From contig DHHZ01000061.1 in assembly GCA_002403515.1 (NCBI GenBank), positions 1 through 56,490 of the forward strand: 56,490 nucleotides of DNA, read 5' to 3'. Below, in pieces: positions 26,071 to 35,760 of this stretch. Position numbers and translations under genes: made by a program. Numbering within the stretch: position 1 is the first letter of the stretch; every line of letters begins with the position of its first letter. This DNA comes from Legionellales bacterium UBA4759 (GTDB taxonomy: Bacteria > Pseudomonadota > Gammaproteobacteria > Legionellales > Legionellaceae). Below the pieces are notes generated by a model. That model had not been told where the DNA came from. It did not search any database and worked only from the letters and a program-made list of their open reading frames with translations.

Positions 26071-26098
26071 TTGTATTTTGTAAAACTCTGTTGATAAA
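26071..26098 (+). promoter_or_regulatory. Possible promoter before tRNA-Leu and the nuo operon
   Basis: TTGTAT (26071-26076) and GATAAA (26093-26098) are spaced by 16 bp, just upstream of the tRNA. The -10 match is 4 of 6. It could drive tRNA-Leu and read on into nuoA, since no terminator was seen between them. Confidence 0.35.
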
Positions 26099-26107
26099 GT
26101 TCGTGTT

Positions 26108-26192
26108 GCCGAAGTGGTGGAATTGGTAGACACGCCGTCTTGAGGGGGCGGTGGCGAAAGCCGTGCCGGTTCGAGTCCGGCCTTCGGTACCA
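26108..26192 (+). tRNA. tRNA-Leu (anticodon GAG)
   Basis: This is an 85-nt class II tRNA with an acceptor stem GCCGAAG/CTTCGGT, a D-arm with GGTGGAATTGGTAGACAC, the anticodon loop TTGAGGG reading GAG, a variable arm of class II size, the T-loop GGTTCGAGTCC and an encoded CCA end. It is close in sequence to E. coli tRNA-Leu(GAG). It lies between secG and nuoA. Confidence 0.96.
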
Positions 26193-26226
26193 TTTTTTTT
26201 ATAAAATTATAAAAATTGGAAACGGT

Positions 26227-26583
26227 ATGCTCACTGATTATTTATATATTTTAATTTTTATCCTATTTGCAGCTGTCATGGGCGTTGTTCTTATGGCGTT
26301 GGCCCGTATAGTTGCAAAATCAAAACCAAATCCTGAAAAAAATGCACCTTATGAGTGTGGTTTTGCTGCATTTGAGTCAGCACACATTCCTGCGGATGTC
26401 AGGTTCTATTTGGTTGCAATTCTATTTATAATTTTTGATCTTGAAACGGTTTTCTTTGTTCCATGGGCATTGGTTTTAAGACAAATTTCGTGGCTAGGAT
26501 ATGCTTCGATGATGATTTTTCTTGCTATCCTTGTCGTTGGGTTTATTTATGAATGGAAAAAAGGAGCGCTAGAATGGGAGTAA
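26227..26583 (+). CDS. nuoA: NADH-quinone oxidoreductase subunit A
   Basis: The open frame runs through the tRNA, but ATG at 26227, after GGAAACGG, gives the normal 118-residue subunit. It has three membrane helices and the conserved loop YECGFAAFESAH with the Cys that responds to the active/deactive state in relatives. It anchors the junction of the peripheral and membrane arms. The 3' end overlaps nuoB by 10 nt. Confidence 0.95.
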   Translation: MLTDYLYILIFILFAAVMGVVLMALARIVAKSKPNPEKNAPYECGFAAFESAHIPADVRFYLVAILFIIFDLETVFFVPWALVLRQISWLGYASMMIFLAILVVGFIYEWKKGALEWE

Positions 26584-27077
26584 TGCCATCTACAGCTGAG
26601 TCTTCTTCATTCCAAAAGAATGGCTTTTTAACAACATCTGTGGAAAAACTAGTAGGCTGGGCTCAAAGTGGTTCACTTTGGCCTATGACATTTGGTTTAG
26701 CTTGCTGTGCGGTTGAAATGATGCACGCCGGTGCATCAAGGTATGATTTAGACCGCTTCGGTATTATTTTTAGACCAAGTCCAAGACAGTCAGACGTTAT
26801 GATTGTTGCTGGTACCTTATGTAACAAAATGGCCCCCGCACTTCGAAAAGTATACGATCAAATGCCTGAACCACGTTGGGTAATTTCAATGGGTTCTTGT
26901 GCAAATGGAGGTGGATATTACCATTACTCCTATTCGGTTGTTAGAGGATGTGATCGCATTGTGCCAGTTGATATTTATGTGCCTGGTTGCCCCCCAACCG
27001 CAGAAGCTTTGCTATATGGCATCATCCAACTACAAAACAAATTACGTCATCGTTCTATAATTGATGTTTCACCTTAG
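26574..27077 (+). CDS. nuoB: NADH-quinone oxidoreductase subunit B
   Basis: ATG at 26574 is chosen because AAGGAG lies 7 nt upstream; it gives 167 residues. The ligands of the terminal N2 [4Fe-4S] cluster are visible in LACCAVEMM, SMGSCANGGG and VPGCPPT. This cluster passes electrons to quinone. The gene overlaps nuoA. Confidence 0.97.
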   Translation: MGVMPSTAESSSFQKNGFLTTSVEKLVGWAQSGSLWPMTFGLACCAVEMMHAGASRYDLDRFGIIFRPSPRQSDVMIVAGTLCNKMAPALRKVYDQMPEPRWVISMGSCANGGGYYHYSYSVVRGCDRIVPVDIYVPGCPPTAEALLYGIIQLQNKLRHRSIIDVSP

Positions 27078-27097
27078 ATTAGATTGAGGAAATTATT

Positions 27098-27772
27098 GTG
27101 CTCAATTCTACATTGATAAAAAAAATAGATGGGTCAAAACTGGGTTTTGAAGTTAGTATTCAAGAAGCATTTACAGAAACCACTTTGACATGTTCAAGAG
27201 ATAAGCTTATCGAATTAATGCAATTTCTTAAAAAAGATAATGCAGCGCAATTTGATACCCTTATCGATTTATGTGCAGTCGATTATTTGGATTTTGGAAA
27301 GTATGATTGGGAAACAGATTCAGCTTCCGAGTGTGGATTTTCTCGCGGCGTTGAACTTCAACCTGAAACAGAACCCAATACTATTCCGCATCGTTTTGCT
27401 GTGGTCTACCATTTACTCTCTACAAAACTAAACCAAAGATGTCGAGTTAAAGTCTATTTAGAAGAAAATGATTTATCAATTCCAACTGTAAATAATCTTT
27501 GGAAAGCAGCAAACTGGTTTGAACGTGAAGCCTATGACCTATATGGTGTTTTATTTGAAGGCCATCCTGATTTAAGAAGAATTTTAACTGACTATGGTTT
27601 TATTGGCCACCCATTCCGTAAAGATTTCCCATTAAGTGGTCGTGTAGAAATGCGTTACGATGCAACCTTAAAACGCGTTGTCTATGAGCCTGTAGAAATT
27701 GAACTGCGAGTTTTAGTTCCCAAAGTTATTCGTGACGATAACCGGTATTTGGGCGAGAAAGAGGGCAAATGA
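27098..27772 (+). CDS. nuoC: NADH-quinone oxidoreductase subunit C
   Basis: This 224-residue subunit of the quinone-side peripheral arm has the 30-kDa signature WFEREAYDLYGVLFEGHPDLRR-like region near residues 146-170 and GHPFRKDFPL. It is separate from NuoD, unlike the fused NuoCD of E. coli. The start is GTG, with TTGAGGA upstream. The stop overlaps nuoD by 4 nt. Confidence 0.96.
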   Translation: MLNSTLIKKIDGSKLGFEVSIQEAFTETTLTCSRDKLIELMQFLKKDNAAQFDTLIDLCAVDYLDFGKYDWETDSASECGFSRGVELQPETEPNTIPHRFAVVYHLLSTKLNQRCRVKVYLEENDLSIPTVNNLWKAANWFEREAYDLYGVLFEGHPDLRRILTDYGFIGHPFRKDFPLSGRVEMRYDATLKRVVYEPVEIELRVLVPKVIRDDNRYLGEKEGK

Positions 27773-29022
27773 TGGAATTACAAAATTATACCTTAAACTT
27801 TGGGCCTCAACATCCTGCTGCACATGGTGTATTGCGTCTGGTTTTAGAACTTGAAGGCGAAACCATTGTCAGAGCAGATCCTCATATTGGCTTATTACAT
27901 CGTGCAACAGAAAAATTGGCTGAAACAAAACCATATATTCAAAATATCGGATACATGGACCGCCTAGATTATGTTTCAATGATGTGTAATGAACACGCCT
28001 ATGTCCGTGCTGTAGAAAAACTCTTGGGGGTAGAAGTACCACTTCGAGCTCAGTATATTCGTACGATGTTTGATGAAATTACTCGCATCCTGAATCATCT
28101 TTTGTGGTTGGGCGCGACTGCATTAGACATTGGCGCAATGACTGTATTTTTATACTGTTTTCGTGAACGCGAAGATCTTTTTGACTGTTATGAAGCAGTA
28201 TCAGGCGCAAGAATGCATGCTAAGTATTACCGTCCGGGTGGTGTTGCTCGAGATTTACCTGATTCGATGCCTAAATACAAACCATCTAAATGGCATACTG
28301 AACGTGAAGTTGAAAAAATGAATGAACATCGCCAAGGCAGTCTTCTTGACTTCCTATGGGCGTTTACAGAACGTTTTCCAAAATGCGTTGATGAATATGA
28401 AACATTACTGACTGATAATCGTATTTGGAAACAAAGAACGGTTAATATTGGCGTCGTTTCGCCTGAAGAAGCGCTCTCTTGGGGATTTACCGGTCCTATG
28501 CTTAGAGGTTCAGGCGTTGAATGGGATTTGCGTAAAAAGCAAAGCTACGCTGCTTATGATAAAGTAGATTTCAAAATCCCAATCGGTAAAACAGGTGATT
28601 GTTATGATCGTTACCTTGTTCGAGTTGAGGAAATGCGTCAATCGAATATCATAATAAGACAATGCATTGAATGGTTAAGAAAAAATCCAGGACCTATTAA
28701 ATCCGATGATCACAAAATCACACCACCTACTCGTGAAGAGATGAAATATGATATGGAATCGATGATTCATCATTTCAAACTTTATTCAGAAGGTTTCTGT
28801 TTGCCCGTTGGTGAAGTCTATTCAGCGGTGGAAGCACCTAAAGGTGAATTTGGTATTTATATGGTATCCGATGGTGCTAACAAACCTTATCGCATGAAAA
28901 TACGAGCGCCAGGGTTCCCTCATTTGTCAGCTTATGATGAGATGGTTCGAGGGCATATGCTGGCTGATGGCGTTGCAATTCTTGCAAGTCAGGACATCGT
29001 ATTTGGTGAAATTGACCGATAA
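27769..29022 (+). CDS. nuoD: NADH-quinone oxidoreductase subunit D
   Basis: This 417-residue 49-kDa subunit forms the quinone pocket with NuoB. Signatures are NFGPQHPAAHGVLRL (pocket His), HIGLLHRATEKL, YMDRLDY and GEFGIYMVSDG. It overlaps nuoC by ATGA; the second in-frame ATG at 27772 is equally possible as the start. Length is normal for a stand-alone NuoD. Confidence 0.97.
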   Translation: MMELQNYTLNFGPQHPAAHGVLRLVLELEGETIVRADPHIGLLHRATEKLAETKPYIQNIGYMDRLDYVSMMCNEHAYVRAVEKLLGVEVPLRAQYIRTMFDEITRILNHLLWLGATALDIGAMTVFLYCFREREDLFDCYEAVSGARMHAKYYRPGGVARDLPDSMPKYKPSKWHTEREVEKMNEHRQGSLLDFLWAFTERFPKCVDEYETLLTDNRIWKQRTVNIGVVSPEEALSWGFTGPMLRGSGVEWDLRKKQSYAAYDKVDFKIPIGKTGDCYDRYLVRVEEMRQSNIIIRQCIEWLRKNPGPIKSDDHKITPPTREEMKYDMESMIHHFKLYSEGFCLPVGEVYSAVEAPKGEFGIYMVSDGANKPYRMKIRAPGFPHLSAYDEMVRGHMLADGVAILASQDIVFGEIDR

Positions 29023-29030
29023 TTGTCAGA

Positions 29031-29546
29031 GTGAATATGATAATGACAGATAAAAGTGAAAATAAATTAGTTAAGCTACTTTCAAATCAAGCGATAAAAA
29101 AGATTGATGTTGAAATTTCCCACTATCCAAAAGAACAACGTCAATCAGCAGTGATGCAAGCCCTGACGATTGCCCAAGAGGAATGCAATCATTTAACTCA
29201 AGAGCTGATGGATGCTATTGCTGAGTATTTGAATATGCCTGCTATCGCTGTCTATGAAGTTGCGACTTTTTATACAATGTATGAACACGAACCTGTAGGA
29301 AAAAATGTAATCCATGTTTGTCGTTCAATCTCTTGTCACCTTCGTGGCTCGGATAAAATTGTACAAAGCCTAGAGTCAAAACTTGGCATCCAATGTGGTG
29401 AAACAACATCAGATGGACAGTTTACGTTAAAGCAAGCTGAGTGTTTAGGCGCCTGTATTCATGCACCGATGATGTTGGTGAATAAAGATTACCATGAAAG
29501 ACTTGAGCAAGATAAATTAGACGCTGTTTTAGAAGCTTATAAATAA
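29031..29546 (+). CDS. nuoE: NADH-quinone oxidoreductase subunit E
   Basis: This is the 24-kDa subunit carrying the N1a [2Fe-2S] cluster. The ligand Cys are in HVCRSISC and AECLGAC, and YEVATFYTMY is the family signature. The longest frame starts with GTG at 29031 (171 residues); ATG at 29037 and 29043 are also possible and no ribosome site decides between them. Confidence 0.94.
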   Translation: MNMIMTDKSENKLVKLLSNQAIKKIDVEISHYPKEQRQSAVMQALTIAQEECNHLTQELMDAIAEYLNMPAIAVYEVATFYTMYEHEPVGKNVIHVCRSISCHLRGSDKIVQSLESKLGIQCGETTSDGQFTLKQAECLGACIHAPMMLVNKDYHERLEQDKLDAVLEAYK

Positions 29547-29601
29547 ACTATTTACATTGAATAAGTATACGGTCTATTAGAGACCTGACTGGAGTAAAAA
29601 C

Positions 29602-30879
29602 ATGGTCGATATCAACCAAGTATGTTACCGAACCCTAACACTGACAGATCCACAATCATTAAAGACCTATAAAAGTATTGGTGGGTATAAAGTATTGGAA
29701 AAAATCCTTAAAGAAAAAACCCCTGCTCAAGATATTATTAGCCAACTTAAGCTTAGTAATTTAAGAGGACGTGGTGGCGCAGGATTTCCAACTGGACTGA
29801 AGTGGAGCTTTTTAAATCCTAATACTCCAGGTCAAAAATACGTGGTCTGTAACTCAGACGAAGGTGAACCTGGTACGTGTAAAGATAGAGATATCATGCG
29901 CTACAATCCGCATCAACTCATTGAGGGTATGATTATTGCTGGATATGTGATGGGTGCGACTGTTGGATATAACTATATTCGTGGTGAGTTTTACGAGCCT
30001 TATGCTGCAGTGCAAAAAGCACTCGATGAAGCCTATGAAGCAGGATATCTCGGAAAAAATATTTTAGGCTCAGGTATTGATTTTGATTTGTATCAACACT
30101 GTGGTGCAGGCGCTTATATCTGTGGTGAAGAAACAGCCTTACTCAATTCAATTGAAGGGAAAAAAGGCATGCCACGTTTTAAACCGCCATTCCCAGCAAA
30201 CTTCGGACTTTATGGTCGTCCAACAACAGTCAATAATACGGAAACTTTTGCATCTGTTCCTTTAATCTTAGAAAAAGGTGGACAATGGTTTTTAGAGCAA
30301 GGTAAACCCAATAATGGCGGTACCAAGTGTTTTTGTATCAGTGGACATGTTCAAAACCCTATGAACGTAGAAGTTCCATTAGGCACACCATTTTCGACAC
30401 TATTAGAAATGGCTGGTGGATTATTACCAGGCAGAAAATTAAAAGCAGTGATTCCTGGCGGGACTTCGATGCCAGTTGTACCTGGTGATGTCATGATGAA
30501 GTTGACTATGGACTATGATAGCTTACAAGGCGCCGGTTCAGGACTTGGTTCGGGTGCTGTAATTGTGATGGATGATTCAACTTGTATGGTTGATGCATTG
30601 TGTCGTATCGCTGAATTTTATGATCATGAATCTTGCGGACAATGTACTCCTTGCCGAGAGGGTACTGGTTGGATGGTCAAATTACTCCGTAAAATTATGT
30701 CAGGCGAAGGCCAAAAAGCAGATCTTGAGCAATTGGTCAATGTCGCAAATAATATTGAAGGAAGAACCATTTGTGCATTTGGTGAGGCAGCAGCTTGGCC
30801 TGTACAAAGTTTTGTTAAACATTTTTATCACGAATTTGAACATTTTATTACTCACAAACGTTCGATAGTGGCAGCATAA
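29602..30879 (+). CDS. nuoF: NADH-quinone oxidoreductase subunit F
   Basis: This 425-residue NADH-binding subunit has the FMN/NADH site (GRGGAGFPTGLKW and CNSDEGEPGTCKDR), GAGAYICGEETALL, and the N3 [4Fe-4S] ligands in SCGQCTPCREG plus a later Cys. It takes electrons from NADH. GGAG precedes the ATG at normal spacing; the 55-nt gap after nuoE is the longest gap within the first half of the operon. Confidence 0.97.
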   Translation: MVDINQVCYRTLTLTDPQSLKTYKSIGGYKVLEKILKEKTPAQDIISQLKLSNLRGRGGAGFPTGLKWSFLNPNTPGQKYVVCNSDEGEPGTCKDRDIMRYNPHQLIEGMIIAGYVMGATVGYNYIRGEFYEPYAAVQKALDEAYEAGYLGKNILGSGIDFDLYQHCGAGAYICGEETALLNSIEGKKGMPRFKPPFPANFGLYGRPTTVNNTETFASVPLILEKGGQWFLEQGKPNNGGTKCFCISGHVQNPMNVEVPLGTPFSTLLEMAGGLLPGRKLKAVIPGGTSMPVVPGDVMMKLTMDYDSLQGAGSGLGSGAVIVMDDSTCMVDALCRIAEFYDHESCGQCTPCREGTGWMVKLLRKIMSGEGQKADLEQLVNVANNIEGRTICAFGEAAAWPVQSFVKHFYHEFEHFITHKRSIVAA

Positions 30880-30892
30880 CAAGGCGTAAACC

Positions 30893-33241
30893 ATGGCAAC
30901 AATTGAAATTGATGGTAAAACATTTGAAGTAGAAAATGGGAAAATGATTATTGAAGTCGCTGATGAAGCTGGTATTCATATTCCTCGTTTTTGTTATCAT
31001 AAAAAATTATCCGTAGCAGCTAACTGCAGAATGTGCTTAGTTGAAATTGAGAATAGTAAAAAAACTGTTCCAGCTTGTGCTACGCCTGTTAACCAAGGCA
31101 TGAAGGTCTTCACCCAATCCGCCGCTGCTTTGAAATCGCAAAAAGCGGTGATGGAGTTCTTGTTAATTAATCACCCGCTCGATTGCCCTATCTGTGATCA
31201 AGGCGGTGAATGTGAATTACAAGACGTATCGATGGGTTATGGTGAATCTGAAGGCGAATATGATGAAACCAAGCGTTCAGTAGATGATAAAAGCCTTGGA
31301 ACACTCATTGCCACAGAAATGACTCGTTGTATCCATTGTACCCGTTGCGTCAGATTCGGCGAAGAAATTGCGGGACTGCGAGAAATGGGCGCACCCGGAA
31401 GAGGTGAACATGTAGAAATTGGAACTTACGTTGAAAAAAGTCTTAGTTCGGAAATTTCCGGTAATATCATCGACTTATGTCCTGTTGGCGCATTAACTTC
31501 AAAACCTTATCGTTTTACGGCGCGTTCTTGGGAATTAACTCAAAAGCCAGGCATTGCACCACATGATTGCATAGGCTCTCATATTTACATGCATACCAGA
31601 CGTGGCAAACTGATGCGCGTTGTTCCTAAAGAGATGGAATCGATTAACGAAACATGGATATCAGACCGTGATCGTTTTTCATATACAGCAAGCTATAATG
31701 ATAATCGTTTAGCTCAACCGATGTTAAAACAAAACGGAAAATGGAAGGCAGTCGATTGGTCAAGTGCTCTAAATTATGTTGCCTCTAAATTAGGCGAAGT
31801 GCTTGCCAAAGATGGCCCTGAATCAATGGCTGCTTTTGCATCACCATCTTCAACAACAGAAGAATTGTTTGTATTACAAAAATGGATGCGAGCGTTAAAG
31901 GTTAATAATCTTGATTTCCGTTTGAGACAAACTGATTTTTCTGCTGATAAGTTCAAGCAAAGTGGTATCAAAAACACCATGAACTATGCAGATATAGAAC
32001 AACAAAATGGCATTTTATTGTTAGGCACGCACGTACAAAGAGAAGTGCCACTTGCAATGGCTAAAATTAGAAAAGCTTTTTTAAATGGTGCAAAAGTTGC
32101 GTCAATTAATGTTGCTGATTATGATTTTTCTGTACCTACTGAGGTGAGTTTAATTGCCCATCCTTTAGAGTTTGAACAGCATATAATTGCCTTAATGCAA
32201 GCACTTAAAATTAAACTAGAAGGTAAATTGTTAGAATGGTCTGAATCGATTAAAGTTCATTCGCAACATAAAGACATTGCCAAATTATTAAAATCAGAAA
32301 AAGCTGTGATTATCACAGGTAGCATTTTTGAAAATCATCCACGTTATGCCGTTCTTCGTCATTGTTTAGAACAGATAACTACCCACAGTGGTATTCAGTG
32401 GATTCATTTATCAGTAGGCAGTAATACGCAAGGTGCGTGGGCAGCGGGTTTTGTACCACACATGCAAGCAGCCGGTTCCGAAAGTGAAGAAGTAGGGTTA
32501 AATGTACATCAAGCGTTAGCTTCAAAATTAAAAGCTTTCATATTACATCAAGTCGACCCAGATTTAGATTTTGATGACGCAGTTGCAGCAAACAAAGCTT
32601 TATCCCAAGCAGAATTTGTTGTTGCGGTTACACCATTTAAAACCACCAGTTTATTAGAAAATGCCGATGTATTATTACCCATGGCATTGTCTTTTGAGAC
32701 TTCTGGAACATACGTCAACGTAGATAATTCATGGCAAACTTTTGAAGGTGCAGCGCAACCATTCGATGCGGCACGTCCAGCATGGAAAATTTATCGGGTT
32801 TTGGCAAATCTTTCGCATTGTGAAGGTTTTGACTACGTATCAAGTGATGAAATTCTGAGTGAATTAAAAATATTAATGAATGTAGAACCTCGCTTAAATA
32901 AGAATACTTATCAATTACCAGCACAAATGGCAGAAATCACCAATGATGTTTATCGCATGGGTGAAGTTGCCTTATATGGCTCCGATATCGTCGTTCGGCA
33001 TGCGCTACCTTTACAAAATGCCGCATCGGCCGATCAAATCCAGGTTCGGATACATCCTACACTGGCTAAGGAATTGGGAATTGGCGAAAAAGTTACTGTA
33101 ACTTCAGGTAAGAATAAGTTAACATTGCCAGTAATATTTGATAACTCCCTGCAAGAGAAAGTAGTCGTGATTCCGAGTGCTTGCCAGGAGACAATGGCGT
33201 TGGGTTCTAGTTTCACAACAGTGACACTAAAACCTGCGTAA
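30893..33241 (+). CDS. nuoG: NADH-quinone oxidoreductase subunit G
   Basis: This 782-residue subunit carries several clusters. The N-terminal [2Fe-2S] ligands are in FCYHKKLSVAANCRMC, the His-ligated cluster in HPLDCPICDQGGEC, and two CxxCxxC-type sets in MTRCIHCTRCVRF with a distal Cys in DLCPVGAL. The rest is a molybdopterin-oxidoreductase-like domain without cofactor. It is shorter than E. coli NuoG (908), as in other Legionellales. Confidence 0.96.
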   Translation: MATIEIDGKTFEVENGKMIIEVADEAGIHIPRFCYHKKLSVAANCRMCLVEIENSKKTVPACATPVNQGMKVFTQSAAALKSQKAVMEFLLINHPLDCPICDQGGECELQDVSMGYGESEGEYDETKRSVDDKSLGTLIATEMTRCIHCTRCVRFGEEIAGLREMGAPGRGEHVEIGTYVEKSLSSEISGNIIDLCPVGALTSKPYRFTARSWELTQKPGIAPHDCIGSHIYMHTRRGKLMRVVPKEMESINETWISDRDRFSYTASYNDNRLAQPMLKQNGKWKAVDWSSALNYVASKLGEVLAKDGPESMAAFASPSSTTEELFVLQKWMRALKVNNLDFRLRQTDFSADKFKQSGIKNTMNYADIEQQNGILLLGTHVQREVPLAMAKIRKAFLNGAKVASINVADYDFSVPTEVSLIAHPLEFEQHIIALMQALKIKLEGKLLEWSESIKVHSQHKDIAKLLKSEKAVIITGSIFENHPRYAVLRHCLEQITTHSGIQWIHLSVGSNTQGAWAAGFVPHMQAAGSESEEVGLNVHQALASKLKAFILHQVDPDLDFDDAVAANKALSQAEFVVAVTPFKTTSLLENADVLLPMALSFETSGTYVNVDNSWQTFEGAAQPFDAARPAWKIYRVLANLSHCEGFDYVSSDEILSELKILMNVEPRLNKNTYQLPAQMAEITNDVYRMGEVALYGSDIVVRHALPLQNAASADQIQVRIHPTLAKELGIGEKVTVTSGKNKLTLPVIFDNSLQEKVVVIPSACQETMALGSSFTTVTLKPA

Positions 33242-33277
33242 TAAGTATATATATAACAACCAAAAAGGTCATTTCAT

Positions 33278-34306
33278 ATGCTTTATGATTTAGCTACATT
33301 ACTTTGGGTCATCATTAAAATTGTGGCGGTGTTAATACCTGTATTAATCATTGTTGCATTTTATACATTGGCGGAAAGAAAAATTATTGGTTATATGCAA
33401 TTAAGAATCGGGCCTAACCGTGTGGGGCTACGAGGAGTACTGCAGCCTTTTGCAGATATTCTGAAATTAATTCAAAAAGAAGTGATTGTGCCCAATAAAT
33501 CAAATAAATATTTATTTGTCATAGCGCCTCTATTTTCTTTTATACCTGCAGTGGTATCTTGGGCTGTAGTTCCATTTGAACAAGGTTTGGTGCTAGCAAA
33601 TATTAATGCAGGCGTTTTATTTCTTTTTACCATGAGCTCATTAGGTGTATATGGTGTTTTGATTTCTGGCTGGGCATCAAATTCTAAATACGCGATGTTA
33701 GGCGCACTAAGAAGTGCGGCACAGACCATTTCTTATGAGATCGCAATGGGCTTTTCCTTGGTGGGTGTGTTACTTGCAGCAGGTAGCATGAATCTTACAG
33801 ATATCGTGCTTTCACAACAAGGTGGCATCTTACACTGGTGGTTCATTCCTTTATTTCCTTTATTTATGGTATTTTGGATTTCAGGTTTAGCCGAAACCAA
33901 TCGTGCACCATTTGACCTTGCAGAGGGTGAATCAGAGATTGTTGCTGGTTTCCATGTCGAATATTCGTCGGTAGGTTTTGCGATTTTCTTTATGGCAGAA
34001 TATGCAAACATGGTTCTCATCTCTGCATTAACGGTATTATTTTTCTTAGGCGGATGGTTATCTCCATTTGAATCTATGCCATTACTAGAAAACATATTCT
34101 TTGTTGTGCCTGGATTTTTATGGTTCTTAATTAAGACCTCCTTTTTTATGTTTTTATTTGTATGGATTCGAGCAACCTTACCACGCTATCGCTATGATCA
34201 GTTGATGCGTTTGGGTTGGAAAGTGTTGATTCCTGTGACAATTGTTTGGTTAGCATTTACAGCCACTATGGTTATGTTAAAGGCGCCAATTTGGTTTAAT
34301 CATTAA
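33278..34306 (+). CDS. nuoH: NADH-quinone oxidoreductase subunit H
   Basis: This 342-residue, eight-helix subunit lies at the arm junction and lines the quinone entry. Signatures are LAERKIIGYMQLRIGPNRVG near the start and the loop ETNRAPFDLAEGESEIVAGFH near 205-225. Position between nuoG and nuoI is canonical. Confidence 0.97.
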   Translation: MLYDLATLLWVIIKIVAVLIPVLIIVAFYTLAERKIIGYMQLRIGPNRVGLRGVLQPFADILKLIQKEVIVPNKSNKYLFVIAPLFSFIPAVVSWAVVPFEQGLVLANINAGVLFLFTMSSLGVYGVLISGWASNSKYAMLGALRSAAQTISYEIAMGFSLVGVLLAAGSMNLTDIVLSQQGGILHWWFIPLFPLFMVFWISGLAETNRAPFDLAEGESEIVAGFHVEYSSVGFAIFFMAEYANMVLISALTVLFFLGGWLSPFESMPLLENIFFVVPGFLWFLIKTSFFMFLFVWIRATLPRYRYDQLMRLGWKVLIPVTIVWLAFTATMVMLKAPIWFNH

Positions 34307-34320
34307 TAACGAGCAGCGAA

Positions 34321-34821
34321 ATGAAAAAATTCTGGTCTAATATAAATCATTATCTGCGTAGTTTTCTCTTTGTTGATATTTTAAAAGGCTTATCATTAAC
34401 AGGTAAGTATTTTTTCAAGAAAAAGATTACGGTACAATTTCCTGAAGAAAAAACCCCTACATCACCAAGATTTAGAGGTCTTCTAGCATTACGAAGATAT
34501 CCTAATGGCGAAGAGCGTTGTATTGCATGTAAATTATGTGAGGCGACCTGCCCAGCACTTGCGATTACCATCGAATCTGAACCACGTGCTGATGGTACAA
34601 GAAGAACAACTCGTTATGACATTGATATGTTTAAATGTATCAATTGTGGTCTTTGCGAAGAATCATGTCCAGTTGACTCGATTGTTGTGACTTCTGTACA
34701 GCATTATCACATGGATTCTAGAGGTCAAAATATCATGACCAAAGAAAAGTTACTTGCCATTGGTGATATGATGGAGTCCCAAATTGCTTCTGATCGAGAA
34801 TCAGACAAACAATACCGATAA
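34321..34821 (+). CDS. nuoI: NADH-quinone oxidoreductase subunit I
   Basis: This 166-residue ferredoxin-like subunit carries clusters N6a and N6b, with the two ligand sets CIACKLCEATCP and CINCGLCEESCP. It passes electrons from NuoG to NuoB. Its N-terminal 40 residues are amphipathic and probably lie on the membrane. It follows nuoH by 14 nt. Confidence 0.97.
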   Translation: MKKFWSNINHYLRSFLFVDILKGLSLTGKYFFKKKITVQFPEEKTPTSPRFRGLLALRRYPNGEERCIACKLCEATCPALAITIESEPRADGTRRTTRYDIDMFKCINCGLCEESCPVDSIVVTSVQHYHMDSRGQNIMTKEKLLAIGDMMESQIASDRESDKQYR

Positions 34822-34835
34822 GGAACAACCAGATT

Positions 34836-35444
34836 ATGAGAGAACATTTATTTCAAATCGTTTTTTATGTTTCCGCAGCTTTAGCGATAGCCGGTGCAAC
34901 AGCCGTTGTTTTACAAAAAAACCCTGTACGAGCAGTTTTGTCATTGGTTTTTAGTTTTTTTATGATTTCCATTGTATGGATGATGTGTAACGCTGAATTT
35001 TTAGCGCTGGTTTTAGTTCTGGTATATGTTGGTGCGGTAATGACGCTATTTTTATTTGTGGTCATGATGCTCAATATTGACGTTGAGGTTGAACAAGACT
35101 TCCCCAAACTTGCAATTCCTGCAGCAATCGGTTTTCTCATGGCATTCCTTGGTGTTTTATGGATTGCTTTACCTAAAGATTTAATGCTAGGCGCTGTTCA
35201 AACCATAGGGAATAATTCTGCCAATGTATCAAACACAGTAGCTATTGGGCATGTTTTATATATCGATTATACCGCTTTGGTTGAAATGACTGCTGTATTA
35301 CTGTTGGTTGCTATCATTGCATCGATTACTTTGACACACCGAGGAACCAGAAATATTAAGAGACAAGACGTGAAGAAACAAATCATGGTTTCACGTAAAG
35401 ATCGTATTCAACTGGTTGAAATGTCTTCTGAAAATAAACAATAA
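34836..35444 (+). CDS. nuoJ: NADH-quinone oxidoreductase subunit J
   Basis: This 202-residue membrane subunit has five helices and the signature NPVRAVLSLVFSF followed by VLVYVGAVMTLFLFVVMM, where the pi-bulge helix that couples redox to proton movement lies. The C-terminus is basic and cytoplasmic. Ten nt separate it from nuoK. Confidence 0.95.
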   Translation: MREHLFQIVFYVSAALAIAGATAVVLQKNPVRAVLSLVFSFFMISIVWMMCNAEFLALVLVLVYVGAVMTLFLFVVMMLNIDVEVEQDFPKLAIPAAIGFLMAFLGVLWIALPKDLMLGAVQTIGNNSANVSNTVAIGHVLYIDYTALVEMTAVLLLVAIIASITLTHRGTRNIKRQDVKKQIMVSRKDRIQLVEMSSENKQ

Positions 35445-35454
35445 GAGTAAACTT

Positions 35455-35760
35455 ATGATTCCTATTACGCATTTAATGATTTTAAGTACCATTTTATTTA
35501 CCTTAGGTGTGATTGGAATGGTGATTAATCGACGCCAGGTTATTTTATTACTGGTTTGTATCGAACTTCTATTAATGGCAGTGAATACTAATTTTATTGC
35601 ATTTTCTCATTATTATGGCCACGTTACTGGTCAAATATTTGTTTTCTTTATTTTAGCTGTAGCCGCGGCAGAGGCAGCAATTGGTCTTGCAATTGTTGTA
35701 TTGTTATACCGCAATAAAGGGAATATTAATATGTTAAACATGAGTTCGTTGAAAGGATAA
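35455..35760 (+). CDS. nuoK: NADH-quinone oxidoreductase subunit K
   Basis: ATG at 35455 gives the usual 101 residues; the frame is open upstream, but those 13 codons lie mainly in nuoJ. Three membrane helices carry the two key Glu residues, in LLVCIELLLMAVN and AAEAAIGLA, which are part of the proton path. The stop overlaps the nuoL ATG by one base. Confidence 0.95.
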   Translation: MIPITHLMILSTILFTLGVIGMVINRRQVILLLVCIELLLMAVNTNFIAFSHYYGHVTGQIFVFFILAVAAAEAAIGLAIVVLLYRNKGNINMLNMSSLKG